From NCBI GenBank assembly GCA_031763025.1, contig JASSKH010000021.1:2356001-2420000 (forward strand): a stretch of 64,000 nt of DNA, in the 5' to 3' direction. The stretch comes from Macrocystis pyrifera (taxonomy: Eukaryota > Sar > Phaeophyceae > Laminariales > Laminariaceae). The position numbers and the translations under genes are program-made. The notes below the pieces were generated by a model. That model did no database searches, was not told the origin of the DNA, and saw only the letters and a program-made list of their open reading frames with translations. How positions within the stretch are numbered: position 1 is the stretch's first letter; each line of letters starts with the position of its first letter. Of the stretch, positions 43,684 to 55,176 are shown one piece after another.

Positions 43684-46600
43684 AGTCCTAGGTAGCGTGT
43701 TACTTCCTCACACGCGTTATATATTGTAGACTGACTGCACCCTTTATCCTTGATAGTGTGCACAATGGGCCCGCCGATACAACCGCCTGGCCTGAGCAGG
43801 CCCTGACAAACGCCCCTGTGAAATGTTGAAACGTACCTGGTACGTCCGATACAAAATCTCACAGGCAAGGCCACCTATCGAACATCCCATCAAAGTTACA
43901 CATAGGGTTCATCCATCGATATCAGATGCATGCTACAGTACAGGGTATCGCATTCTGGCCAAACTGTGTTTCACACAGATGGGGTGGGGTGGGATCCACA
44001 GTTTAATAACTACCTGAAACATCGTAGGAATCAACATTCGGAATTTCCAATATCCATGGGATGGTTGGTCGAGCACAATATTCCCGATGGAAGTCAGTGT
44101 TTGGGCGTGGTATATCGAGCTCCTTAAGGGACAAGGTTCTCACAAAATGTAGGTGCACCCCAAAAGTAGTAAGTGTCAGCCAATGTGACATGCCGGGCGT
44201 GCTAGGGTAGAGGCAGCTCTTTGTTTTTCCGACGCTCCATACTCGAAGAGTTCTATGCTTCACTCAGCACGCTATTCTGAGAAACTACGAAAACTGAGCG
44301 GCATGCATAAAGCCAGAGGTTTCTGTAGCTATAGAGCGAAACACAATTTAAAATGACACTTTGGGTCCTTCGATATTGGGTAGTTACTCAGTTGCGGAGC
44401 CCGATCAGTGCGACATGCTTGTTTGGAGTCAGAAGTGCAACCCTCGCCGTGGCATACGCAAAATATCGTCTCCGGCTGCGGAGTGCGAGCGTCCATCGCT
44501 ACCGATGTGTGTTTCGGTGCTGTGGGGGGCATCCGCATCAAGACCTGGATGTGCGCCAAAGCTGTGCCCTTACCCGTTGCACTTTCCCTCCCTAACCCAA
44601 GAAAAAACCAGTGAGGGTATGGTGGCCTCCAGGATATCGCCGGTGATCGACAAGTTGCACGATAACACTTTCCCCCCAGACTACCTCATCCTGCATTCCA
44701 CAGACAGTTTCCTATTGCGCAACCACTAGACTCCAATCAAAGCCATGCTGACAACGGTGCTTGCCGTGAGCACACGAAAATGTTTTTTCGCTCGGACCGA
44801 GAATGGCTAGGCTCTCAACCCAAAGAGGATTGGCTATGAGGACGCGACCTCCCCCTGTAACTGAACTGCACAGGGTTCGAGGCAAACGCCGATTTGTGAT
44901 GAAAATGCGGTCCGCTTGCTGTTCCGACGATTGGGCTAACCATGCAGGCTGGGAGCTGTCACCACAAAGTCTAGTGACGCCACTCCGGTGCTAATGCGGC
45001 GTCAAACGTTTGCCCATAGTACCCACTTGATGGTGGATGCCACCGCGTCTGATAGTGTACCCATGCACAAAAGGCGCCGGAAACTGCGACTCTATGGAGA
45101 TCTCCTACTCTTACATTTCGCCAGAGTACACGTCGCCGGTTCATTCACTGGCGGAAGCCGCCCTAATATCTTGTTCGAAACTACTGCAGCGTTTCGCCGA
45201 GGAAAAGTTACGATTATCCGAAAGCTGCCAGACGCTTGAAACCTGAGGCATGCAACGATAGGGGTAGCACCAAACCCTTTCGAGGATCATCGCTGTACCC
45301 GTCCAAAATCCGGCCGAACACCTGAATTTGTGAAACCCTTGAACGTCAACCCGATGACCAACCCCATGGCCCAAATACGTGAGAGGGGCGGGGCACGTAG
45401 ATCGCTTTTAAATATCAGGTTTGTTCAGACGTTGTGACGAACGGAGCAAGGGGTTCCCTTGAGGCGGTGCATGATCACTCCAGTGATAGGGGACAGATTG
45501 CTTTGAAATACGTACCGTTACTAAGCTTTTTTGTTGTTATTTTTTGTTGCCTCGACATTTTGGCGCTGATGTTGCTTGTACTGGTACTTATGTCCTCCTA
45601 TGTGCTTGATACATACCACCGGCATCATTCCGTTTGCTACTCACGCATACCACATGCATTCAGCAAGAGAAGCAGATATCAAAGGTGCGTGCCCGGTTGC
45701 AATATCGTGCTATCGAACGCTTTATATTTGAGAAAATCGTTACACAGTGAAAAATATCGTTGCGGGCCTCACGCTGCTCGTGGACGGTTGATGACACGAC
45801 AAGTAACACAGTTGCAGTCGCCATCTAGAGCTCTCGAAGGGGTTGGATCCCTGCATGCGGTGTGCCCTAGGAAGCCCCGAGGTCTCATTTATTTTTTCCA
45901 ACTCGCACGAGCCTCAGACATGCCGCCGTATATCCTTGGACTAAACCGACCTTAGAGTACCACGATAGGATTTGCACATTTTGGCTAAACTATTTCTGGC
46001 TGTCCGGGGTCCTGAACCCGATGTCGCTGCGGTAGGTATCCTTGGAATAAATACCGGCACTGTTTTATTTCCATACAAGCCTAAATGAAACGTTCGTTCG
46101 ACGTACATGGCGTCCAACGGCAATAAAATCCATCTAGAATGTTCTCCAAAATGGAGTGGGAACAGTGGTACTCACGATGGAAGAGCAATCCGTTCACGAG
46201 AAGTGCCGAAAAAAAGCGTTCAGTTTGCACAAGGATGCGATCGGTTTTCGGCGCCCGATCGTTCCAAAACGATAGGAATCGCTAAAACTGAACAAGGTGT
46301 CTTGAGAGAGATCTGGTCGAACGCCTGCCGAAAAAAATAATACTCGACTTGACACCCTTGCCCTTGCCTATTGAAAAGGAGCTCTGGAAAAAATCGCACT
46401 CCTGTCCGAACTCAAGGCTGTTTGCGGTGCTGGTTTGAGAGAAATCAAAGATCTTGACGCGTGAGCGGTAAAAGCCACGGGGCACAGCTGTGGAGGAACG
46501 TTAACAAACGCTCAGGCATCAACATGGAGTCTACACGATCCACACCTTTTCGTCGGGAGTGGTGTACAACACCACTCCGGTCAAAGAAAATTTCGGGGTT

Positions 46601-47836
46601 AAGAGTGATCAAACAGGCCTGACGCACACACGACACTCTCAAGCCGCGACCCCTTCTTCTGTATTGCCACTTGCTATCACGCATGTTCGAATTATAATCG
46701 TACCAAATAATGCACGCAACTGTACGTTTGTATACTATTCGTTGTGTGGATGCATTCATTTATGCTATTCATTGTGTGGATGCGTTGATAATATGTTCTT
46801 ATTGATATGAGAGGATATTACACATTCCTACTGCATCAGTGTTTCTTTACGTGCCGAGGTATTGAAGCAGGCGCGTGGTGTGACATTTCGGCCGAACGTT
46901 TTGTGGCCGGGTTCCTAAAATACCAAAGTTATTTTATAGCGTGTTTCGCCGTGTAGCTGTACGAAAGCAATGCGATGGTTCTCCGTGCTAGGCCTTCACG
47001 TCTTCTCAGCTCGAGGTCTCGGGGTGACGTATTCATCAGCTTCCTAACCCTTGTACTACAGCAGCAGTGTAATACTAGTGTAGTGCACTGTGCAGAAACC
47101 CGAATGTGACTCTAATTCCAAACAATGTGTCAGCATGACGGGAGCGCATTCCTGAAGGGGCTAAAGGTGTAGCCGCAGACAATATAGGCACACCTCTATA
47201 CCGTAGCATGCGTCGGCACACATAGCCCGAAGGGAAAGCCTTCCGCCTAAATAGTAAACCCACCCGCCACCGCCTTAACAGAGCTAAGGCACCTGTGATC
47301 CACCCAGTCCCTCGACGTATTCGCGGGTATATAGTGCATTTATTTATAGCTGAAAAGACTAATAGTCAGACGGGAACAGCGCAACGCCAGCCCCTCCCGC
47401 TATGTGGTAATCAAGCTTACTTCAGTAAAATTAGTTCTGTAATCGCGTTTGGTGGGCGAGTGGGTATCGATGTGCTGGCCTCTTTTCGAAGAGGCTGTTA
47501 TGCGCGATTATAGCTCGGTGGAAATTTCGTCGGGATATCAGTAGTAGTGCAGGGTGGACGAGATACCCGCTATTCGAGTTCAGTTTAGGGGGTCGACGTA
47601 TGCTACGATGGCGGTAGCTGCAATGATTGACGTATAAACCTTCGTGCGACATGCCCCACGGATACTGTGTTTGGGCGTTAAAATACTGCTTCTTTGCATT
47701 CTTGGGTTTGTGCTGGCACATCGTAATAGGCGCGTCACATTTTATTTGTCTGTCGTACCTTTCGTTGCATCAAGGAGCATACATGCGTTCGACGATTTTT
47801 TCCTGCCGAAAAAATATATCTTCCTGGATTTGATCT
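43684..47836. other. Long stretch without a supported gene
   Basis: Several open frames (44361-44729, 45037-45246, 46107-46340) show no recognisable domain. Short fragments of the R3 repeat occur at about 44120-44165 and 45330-45385 (CCCATGGCCCAAATACG). A small duplication of TTCNTTGTGTGGATGC lies at about 46737-46785. Exons of a gene with long introns could be concealed. Confidence 0.3.
45434..45955 (+). other. Unassigned frame with a hydrophobic segment
   Basis: 173 codons without a stop, but the first codon is GTG, not ATG. Residues about 27-58 are strongly hydrophobic (YVPLLSFFVVIFCCLDILAL, MLLVLVLMSSYVL), enough for a membrane span, in a T-rich stretch where such residues arise easily. 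The remainder is basic and featureless. No family is recognised. Confidence 0.15.
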
Positions 47837-47950
47837 TATTACAGGGGAACACAGCAAACAGGACCTACGGTACACACAAAAACCTTTCTACTTACCTATT
47901 TTACTAACAACATATGGTCCTATTTACTCTATAATGGTCCCCCCGTAATA
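47837..47950 (+). repeat. TA-type MITE (family 1), copy 13
   Basis: Diverged left end (ACAGGGGAACACAGCAAACA). The right end contains an extra CTATAATG before GTCCCCCCGTAA. TA flanks are present. Confidence 0.88.
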
Positions 47951-48126
47951 GCTGTGCCTGCCCGCTTCACGTAAACATCCAACAAGGGGGTGCCGGAAAC
48001 CCCTGACCGCGACTGATTTTAGTGGCACTTGTGTGTAAAAAACATACCAAGTACTGCAATATTTACGTGTACTTCTGTACGGGTATCCGGTGCAAGCAAA
48101 CATTCAACTAGCCTAAGGGATCTAAC

Positions 48127-48235
48127 TATCACGGGGGTCCATAGTTAATAGGACCTATGGTATACATAAAAACCTATATATTTATATATTTTTACTACCA
48201 ATATCAGATCGTGTTTACTATGGTCCCCCGTGCTA
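48127..48235 (+). repeat. TA-type MITE (family 1), copy 14, hybrid termini
   Basis: The left end is T-type (GGGGGTCCATAGTTAATAGG). The right end is A-type (GTTTACTATGGTCCCCCGTG). The two ends therefore come from different subfamilies. Confidence 0.9.
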
Positions 48236-48957
48236 ACACTTCTTCTGGTCTGGAAACCCCATCTGGGCATTCTACGTTAGGGGGGGACTATTGTCGGCCA
48301 CAAAAAACCTGACGGACGGGGGTGCCTTTGCAACCAATTACATGAATTTGCGTGCTTAAACTTTTCTTGTTCTTCGTACCTCCTGTAATTCACGTACGTC
48401 CTTTCCCTCATTGAAGTGAAATGCACCTTACAAAGCGTTTTTGAGGAAGGTTTATTTCGAAACTCACACATTGCGTATGCAAACTGAGATGTAGAACTTG
48501 GTTGTCGTGCGCGCTGCGGGAAAAATGCATACGACGGAATGAAGGGCATACACACCTTCAGCGACCCCGCTGTCTAATGTAAATACTCTACCGCTGTATT
48601 ATTCATTCACAGATCAACAGGGCTGACAGGACGAGTTTAGCCCCCGTTACTGTGGCATAGGGTGGCGTGTGCGCACACGCTTAATATTCTCAGAATGAAT
48701 GCCGATCTTCGGGCAGGGCACACAGCAGGACAGGAGACTTATCTCTGATAAAACGAGCAATAAGAAAGGCAGGTTGATGGTTACGAGAAAAAAGTACAAA
48801 TTCGAGAGTCGAGATAATTGAATTCAGTATCGTGTAGAATAGCATGCTTGTGTCATCAAAGAAGTATCATCAGATCAGCTATGTTGACGTTAAACCGCCA
48901 GACACCGCAAGTCTCAGATTACAGTAGGAACCCGGGGAGAAACTGCAATAGTAGTAG
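48236..48957. other. No gene recognised
   Basis: Unassigned sequence. A minus-strand frame at 48277-48555 has no motif. Confidence 0.4.
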
Positions 48958-49075
48958 TATTACGGGGGACCATACATAGTAAACAGGACCGAACATTTTT
49001 AGTAAAATTTCCTAAATACAGAGATAGGTTTTTTATGTATGCCAAAGGTCCTGTTAACTATGGACCCCCGAAATA
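48958..49075 (-). repeat. TA-type MITE (family 1), copy 15, hybrid termini
   Basis: Left end A-type with an extra ATAC (GGGGGACCATACATAGTAAA). Right end T-type (CTGTTAACTATGGACCCCCG). Confidence 0.9.
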
Positions 49076-49520
49076 GTATAGGAGCATTTGGCGACACGTT
49101 TTCGTATAATATATATATATATAATTACATATATAATAATTATAATCTTACAGCACAAACACACGGACAGGGTATTTGTTGAGGGTTTCGTTCCTTACGA
49201 CTCATAACACATCTCGCATGTTGTTAAAAAAATCGTCTGATCCCAACAACATAGAGGGTACGTATTACCGTTGTACGTGCAGTTAGAGACGAGAGTTAAA
49301 AACAGGCATCCTTTTCCGCCCATCAACCCTCAGTTGGGCGTTGTATGCGGAGATTTCCCTTTCGCCATACGTAGATATAGGTATTGGCCGAGCAGCAAGC
49401 AAACACGGGAGTGCGGGGATTCGGCTCCTCTTTTCCTGTAACACTCCCTCCCTCGTCCCAGCCTGATGGATGGAAAGCCAAGTTGAGCTGTCTGTGCCCG
49501 TGCAGTCACAATTATTCAAC
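49076..49520. other. No gene recognised
   Basis: Includes an (AT)n run at about 49109-49123 and no supported gene. Confidence 0.4.
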
Positions 49521-49642
49521 TATTACGGGGGACCATAGTGAATAGGACCAAATATTGTTAGTGAAAACAGGTACATAAAATAATATGTACGTAGATTTTT
49601 GTTTTGATTAGTAGGTCCTATTTACAATGTTCCCCCGTAATA
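49521..49642 (-). repeat. TA-type MITE (family 1), copy 16
   Basis: A-type termini with TA flanks. It is longer than usual because of inserted AT-rich sequence (ACATAAAATAATATGTACGT) in the middle. Confidence 0.93.
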
Positions 49643-50496
49643 GCTGTTGCGAGAAAGGGTTTGTTTGGTGCAGTACTCCTGCTGTTGAGAAATTGACACA
49701 GTGTTCCCAAAGAGCGCGCCCTGCTGCCGTGCGGTTTCGCCCAGCTTATTGTATGAAGCGTTGGAGCCTGTGTCGTGGCCGCACGGATAGGACCACACAC
49801 GGCAGGGTGGGCTACCGTATAACGGTTGTTGACTGGGAGAGAATTTCTTTCAACGACCACAGCGAACGTCTTTAACACGAACAAGGGTGACCCCAACTCT
49901 TGGGGAAAACCACAGCCAGCAACAACGATAACGACGACAAAATAACGGCGGCAACAAAGACAACAGCTACAACAACTACAGCAGCCGCGTGGGCGATTTC
50001 TGTTTTTCATCCGAGACACGTCACCGCCGCTGGTGAGGCCACTGCCCCTGTTTTCAAGCACTTGCTCCTAGACCACATGTATGTACGTTAGACTCTAACT
50101 TTACTGTACATCGCACAAAAATATAAGTAAGTGTTCGTCGCACGGAACGACTTATTGGGTCGGCAGTCGGAACAGGAGTGCTGGACTACTACCGTACAAG
50201 CGCATACAGAAATATTAACAGAGGCACTAGGTACCCTGTTTACACCTTTTTGCAGTGACTGGGCATCTTGATCATCTACCTTGCGTTCCTCAAACTGTGG
50301 TTTTGATCTTTGGTTTGTCACACGTGAGAGAACACATACATACATGCAAGTCCGCATATATATGCGTCATCCTCGACTCTACGAAAATACACCAGAAAAC
50401 ACGAAGCAGTGTTGTGTCGTGTTCCTCTTGTCATAAAATTAATCAATCCAGACATCGAGTATGAATGATAGCTTGATTAATTAAGCGATTACAGTA
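49643..50496. other. No gene recognised
   Basis: An ACAACN-type simple-sequence stretch lies at 49915-49985 and explains a cysteine-rich minus-strand frame there. No gene is supported. Confidence 0.4.
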
Positions 50497-50606
50497 TATT
50501 ACGGGGGTCCATAGTGAACAGGACCTATGGTGTACATAAAAACCTATATATTTGCCTATTTTTACTAACAAAAATTCGTCCCGTTAACTATGGACTCCCG
50601 TAAATA
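50497..50606 (+). repeat. TA-type MITE (family 1), copy 17
   Basis: T-type termini with a one-base change at the right (GGACTCCCGTAAATA). TA flanks are present. Confidence 0.93.
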
Positions 50607-52163
50607 GTAGTAGTAGAATCTTCCAAATAAACTCCATCCACCACTGCCCTTGCGTACAAAAACACACCCCTCGGAATGTGTGCGGGATAAGTTTTGTAAT
50701 AATATATAGTGTTATTAATAATAGTGCAAAACAATCATACCTTGGTATGTAAATATTAATAAAAGATGTATAGAAACTCTTGTCGGTATACGTATAGGGA
50801 TGCATACAATTAAGGACTTACTTGATGACTTGAGCGAGTGTGGACCAATTGTTTGGGAATAGAGGGAAACGATTTGGATATATAGATAAATATGTTGTTG
50901 TTGTTGTTGTTGTTGTTGTTGTACTCGTGTAATAATATTGTCAGTCGACCGCTTCTCTTGAGGCGCAAAGCAGCGCACTTTTGGTACTGGGCACAATTTC
51001 GAAGAGGTGCCGTGCGATGTATAATATATATATAAATAAAAAACTATTAATGTTACAAGTATAACATATATATGTGAGATCAAGGATTTCGTCGAAACTC
51101 ATATCTATTTGCAAACTGCTGTCTGTGTGTAATGCTTCCATCGCACGTACCACGGGTTTTACGTGACCTCATTCATGCAGCACATACATACATTCCATAT
51201 GTACGAGAGGAGGACGAAATCTGCGACTGACTGCAGAATTCGGGAGGGGGTATGCGTCCATAGTTAGAAAGACGCAAAACCCAATTTGGGCATGTACTCG
51301 TAGTCCATGTTCGTTGTGGATGGTTGGGTATTATTAGTTGCTTGGTGCACGGCAAACACCTATCTGTAGGAGAGAGCCTGGTAAAATCCCTCCTCCTGTA
51401 TTAATAGTCGGTGGTGTTAGGTCTCTAATTAATGTGTCTATGTCACACCCACCACCGGCGAGGCTACAGCACAGCACAACAACAGTGACAGACGGTGGTT
51501 GTCCATTCGTCTGAAGTGCAATAAATATGTGCCCGACTGCGCCTTTTTTTTACGAAGGCGTTGCCTCTCCCGAAAGTACTTACTGTTGTTACAATCGAAA
51601 CGTATTGCGTTGAGGTATTTATAGCGTTGATATGCTACGCAAACTCCGTCATGAATACATTATTTCGACCACCCGTACCCCATTCATACTACAGCAGTAA
51701 TAAAATTATTGTTCCATACATAGCCATCTGACAATTTGTATTATAATAATAGCGCTTATTATTCCAATAACACGTCCGTCCACAATAAAAGACAACACAG
51801 CAGTACCTCGTGGGGGTGGTGCTTCATTCTCTGAGCTCTTCACATGAGGAGCTCATCATCTCGCCGGGAACACGCCTTTCGAAGGCTCTTGTTCGCGCAA
51901 TTTGATTGACCGATCTGTCAACGTGTCCCCAAACTCCAGGGGTAACAGCAGCCTCTGTTCTGAGATTGCAACGGGAGCCATGGGCTGAAATTGTAAGACA
52001 TAGCAGTTGTTCACAGTCGCGCAAATGCTTGATGTATTCTGATTGGCTGATTGGTATGATGTAGCTGCAAATTATCCAGGGGGCATATGCGGTGGGTTTG
52101 GTGCTTTGTTTCCCGGATGGGTTGAACGGGGAAGAGGGATGAGAGGCTTGACCTCACTACCAC
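50607..52163. other. No gene recognised; microsatellite and TATTAATA octamers
   Basis: A (GTT)n microsatellite is at about 50893-50922. TATTAATA occurs at 50713-50720, 50754-50761 and 51399-51406. The sequence is AT-rich and no gene is supported. Confidence 0.4.
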
Positions 52164-52274
52164 TATTACGGGGGTCCATAGTTAACGGGACCAAATTTTG
52201 TTAGTAAAAATAGGCAAATATATATAGGTTTTTATGTACACCATAGGTCCTGTTAACTATGGACCCCCGTAATA
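52164..52274 (-). repeat. TA-type MITE (family 1), copy 18
   Basis: Near-perfect T-type copy with the full palindromic terminus and the flanking context C-TA...TA-G. Confidence 0.96.
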
Positions 52275-52318
52275 GTACAAAAGTCTCGTCTTTTCTGGTA
52301 CCACAATGACTATACAAC

Positions 52319-52427
52319 TATTACGGGGGTCCATAGTTAACGGGACCAAATTTTGTTAGTAAAAGTAGGCAAATATATAGGTTTTTATCTACACCATAGG
52401 TCCTGTTAACTATGTACCCCCGTAATA
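52319..52427 (-). repeat. TA-type MITE (family 1), copy 19
   Basis: Differs from copy 18 by only a few bases (by eye: one interior substitution, a shorter TATA run, one change near CTACACC and GTACCCCC at the right end). It has the same orientation and lies 45 bp away. It is either a local duplication or two insertions of one source copy. Confidence 0.95.
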
Positions 52428-52445
52428 CAAACAATAATTAAGACA

Positions 52446-52482
52446 TATTATTTACCTATTTTTAATAACAATATTTGGTCCG
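52446..52482 (+). repeat. TA-type MITE fragment
   Basis: TATTATTTACCTATTTTTAA followed by TAACAATATTTGGTCCG matches the MITE interior only. Both termini are missing. It lies 20 bp beyond copy 19. Confidence 0.7.
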
Positions 52483-54289
52483 ACCTGAATACTTGACTCA
52501 TTAATACCTGCGGTACAACACTTCTGAGTCCCATTTATATCGTTTTGAGGCGATACCATCGTGTGCCTCGCACGCCGGTCGGTTCACGGCCCTATCAAGA
52601 TCCGGTCCCGTAACTTTCTTCGTCCGACCCAAACGGCCGTTTTCTACGCTCTCGCGACAGCTCAGCTCACCGGCGCAAAGCTGCATGCGACAAATATCTT
52701 CTTCGCTCGCAGATATACAGCCCAGGCGTCGAGCGTCGATGATGTCGCACGGATCGTAACCACCGTCACGCCCTCTCCCGAACCAAACTACTGCTGCAAT
52801 GCAGACAGAAAACAATCGCACGGAACGGCGGGACTGTGGCGCTGGTCAGGTAACCCCTTTCTTGATGAAAGATGCGTGATGGCTTCTTCTGTGCTCCGGC
52901 AACACTGAGTACGGCGGTCTTTTCGCTCAATAAGCCGAGCCAGATCGTGGATTTATACGCACCCGTACTTGGTTCGATGCAGCGAACACCGGATCGGATT
53001 CTGCTGCGCTTCTGGATTTTCACCCCCAATATTCCATACTGCTGTGCGCCTTTTCATGTGGCGTTCCCAATCTGGATGGATGCAGCTTTCAAAGCCGAAA
53101 TCAGCCTTTTAATAAGATGTTTCGAGACGAAATCTACAGGTTTGGCGTATAGTGTATAATCTACGACTATACAAAGTAGGTCAACACGCTCTCCTTGCCC
53201 CAAAATCGGGTGTGCGTAAAGAGGCTGAAATCCGGTTAACTTCACGCCGCCCCCCGCGATACGACAGTTGATGCTCGACACGATAAACGCTTCCCATGAA
53301 ACACTCAAAAGTAAACTTTTGTGCACGCGTCTTCTAAAACCGTAAAACTAATACATTAGTTTCTCATCAAGAACGACGAGTTAAATTCACACTGTGAGCG
53401 TCTTATTGTTGCCTTGAAAAAAAAATAGCACGTATAGGCTAGCAGCACGCAGATGCAGCAGGCACAATGCCCCGTCACTTGCCCAGCTACTGGGCGGTGT
53501 GAAAACAAACGTGCACGCAGCTGGGCGGCACTGCCTACGTTCGAGCGAAATCTAGCAACCGATTTGAAACGGACGTCATACCGCGCCACTGCCGTGTAGA
53601 CCCAATAACAAGAAAAGCTCAACAAGAACACGCGGCTCGCATTTTTCTGTTTCGCTGATAAGATTCAGATCAAGAGTTCGTTGTGCTCAGCGGCGACGAT
53701 AACACCGAACGCATACTAGATTTATATCATCCCACGCTCAAGATTGGGGGTCGTGACCGGTCCAACTATTAATAACGTATATCATTGAATGTCGGCCAAG
53801 GATGGTGTCATGATAAGTTTTTGAAGACTTGGTCAGAATATACGATTTTCGTTGTCGGGCCCATACTCCAGGAATCGACGAAATCCGACGCGTCGGCAGC
53901 GGGGGGACGCTGGCGATGGGAAACATGTTTCTACTGTTGTTGCTGTCAATCGTGGGGGTGGCGAGGACGCCCACACGGGCACAATTTAGCGGAGATGCCG
54001 GTGTGATCTACCAGTGGCAGCAGTAGAGTCCGCTGGTCTAGCTAGTTGTTTTTGTTTTTCTCAATTATATAGACAAACATTGTTCTGATTGATTGTAGTT
54101 GTATTAATAGCTGTTGGTTCCGTTCCTAGGGACAGACGAAGCGGTTTCTGTGCTGTACTGCTGTCGGCTGATCGCGTTGCCAAACCGTGGCCACAGGGAA
54201 GGGGCCTTTCGCCTTGATTTCAGCGTAAGATGTACCCTGTTCAATGCGTCCAGTTTAGTCAGCACTCCCAACGCCTGTCGAGAATATTC
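52483..54289. other. Possible exon-bearing region, no complete gene
   Basis: GC content rises between 52550 and 52900, where both strands are open (plus frame with AQASSVDDVARIVTTVTPSPEP; minus frame 52821-52501 with CDIIDARRLGCISASEEDIC, starting GTG). A donor-like CAGGTAAC lies at 52848. No family is recognised on either strand. TATTAATA is at 53767-53774 and 54102-54109. Confidence 0.3.
53916..54000 (+). CDS. Orphan first exon with signal-peptide-like leader
   Basis: ATG at 53916 opens MGNMFLLLLLSIVGVARTPT followed by RAQFSGDA: a short N-region, an LLLLLSIVGVA hydrophobic core and a plausible cleavage at T-R-A or A-Q. A GTGTGATC donor-like site follows at 54001 (phase 1). Reading on without splicing stops after 36 residues. 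I cannot find the next exon, so the product is unknown. The pattern matches the LNR gene's first exon (leader, then a phase 1 donor). The frame could also be coincidental. Confidence 0.3.
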
Positions 54290-54407
54290 TATTACGGGGC
54301 ACCATAATAGTAAATACTGGTAGGACATACGGTCTACACAAAAACCTATATTTTCCCCTATTTTTACAAGCAATATTTCGTCCCAGTAATTATGGTCCCC
54401 CGTAATA
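54290..54407 (+). repeat. TA-type MITE (family 1), copy 20
   Basis: A-type, with a diverged left end (GGGGCACCATAATAGTAAAT) and an inserted CTGGT. The right end is intact. TA flanks are present. Confidence 0.92.
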
Positions 54408-55067
54408 GCGGTGATTCCAGGTAAAAACTCCTTCCGCGCTTGCAGTACGGGAAAGAAAGAACGCCCAGGAAATGTGTCCATGATGGTTTCACCGTTGTTC
54501 GAACACTCAACTTTCCACGAGCTGGGAGAACCACCCGCCAACGGGGGGAAATCTGTGTACGTTAGCCTACCCCACAATCTAACTTGACACACACGCCCGG
54601 AAAGCCACAATCTGACCTATTTAGGAGCTACCAGGTACGCGTGTACGTATCTGCTTACACGTTGCCAGCTATGAATACGTACAAGAAATCGCACACATGT
54701 GAGGCACTATCTATCACGGACGTGTGCTGCCGAAGGTCAACATCAGTGTGCTGCACATCTGTGATGGCGAAGAGTAGCGCGAGTATAGCGTTTTGCTGAG
54801 AGTGCCCGGTACATCTTCTCGAGGGGGGTTCCTCTTCGACACCAATGTATCGACGCCGAGCCCGGCTGTGCTCATCCAATCGCTCCACGTGGTCGTTGCT
54901 GTTGCTGTGATCCTCACTAGCTCCGTCCATTTGCCGGCCTCTCATCCCCGAAAGCGGCTCGTGCGGTCCCGCTTTCACGAAAACTACCATAACGCGTGAT
55001 ATATATATATATATACAGTATTTCAATGTATATGTAGGCAGTGGTGCGTGACTTCAGGTGCATTGAC
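54408..55067. other. No gene recognised
   Basis: Bases 54790-54990 are open on both strands without a recognisable domain. An (AT)n run lies at about 54999-55015. Confidence 0.35.
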
Positions 55068-55176
55068 TATTACGGGGGTCCATAGTTAACAGGACCTATG
55101 GTATACATAAAAACCTATATATTTACCTATTTTTGCCAACAAAATTTGGTCCCGTTAACTACGGACCCCCGTAGTA
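55068..55176 (+). repeat. TA-type MITE (family 1), copy 21
   Basis: T-type copy close to consensus. The right end has two changes (CTACGGACCCCCGTAGTA). Confidence 0.94.

Noticed and set aside
49618..50061. 147-codon cysteine-rich minus-strand frame
   Set aside because: The cysteines come from ACAACN simple sequence, and one end is MITE sequence.
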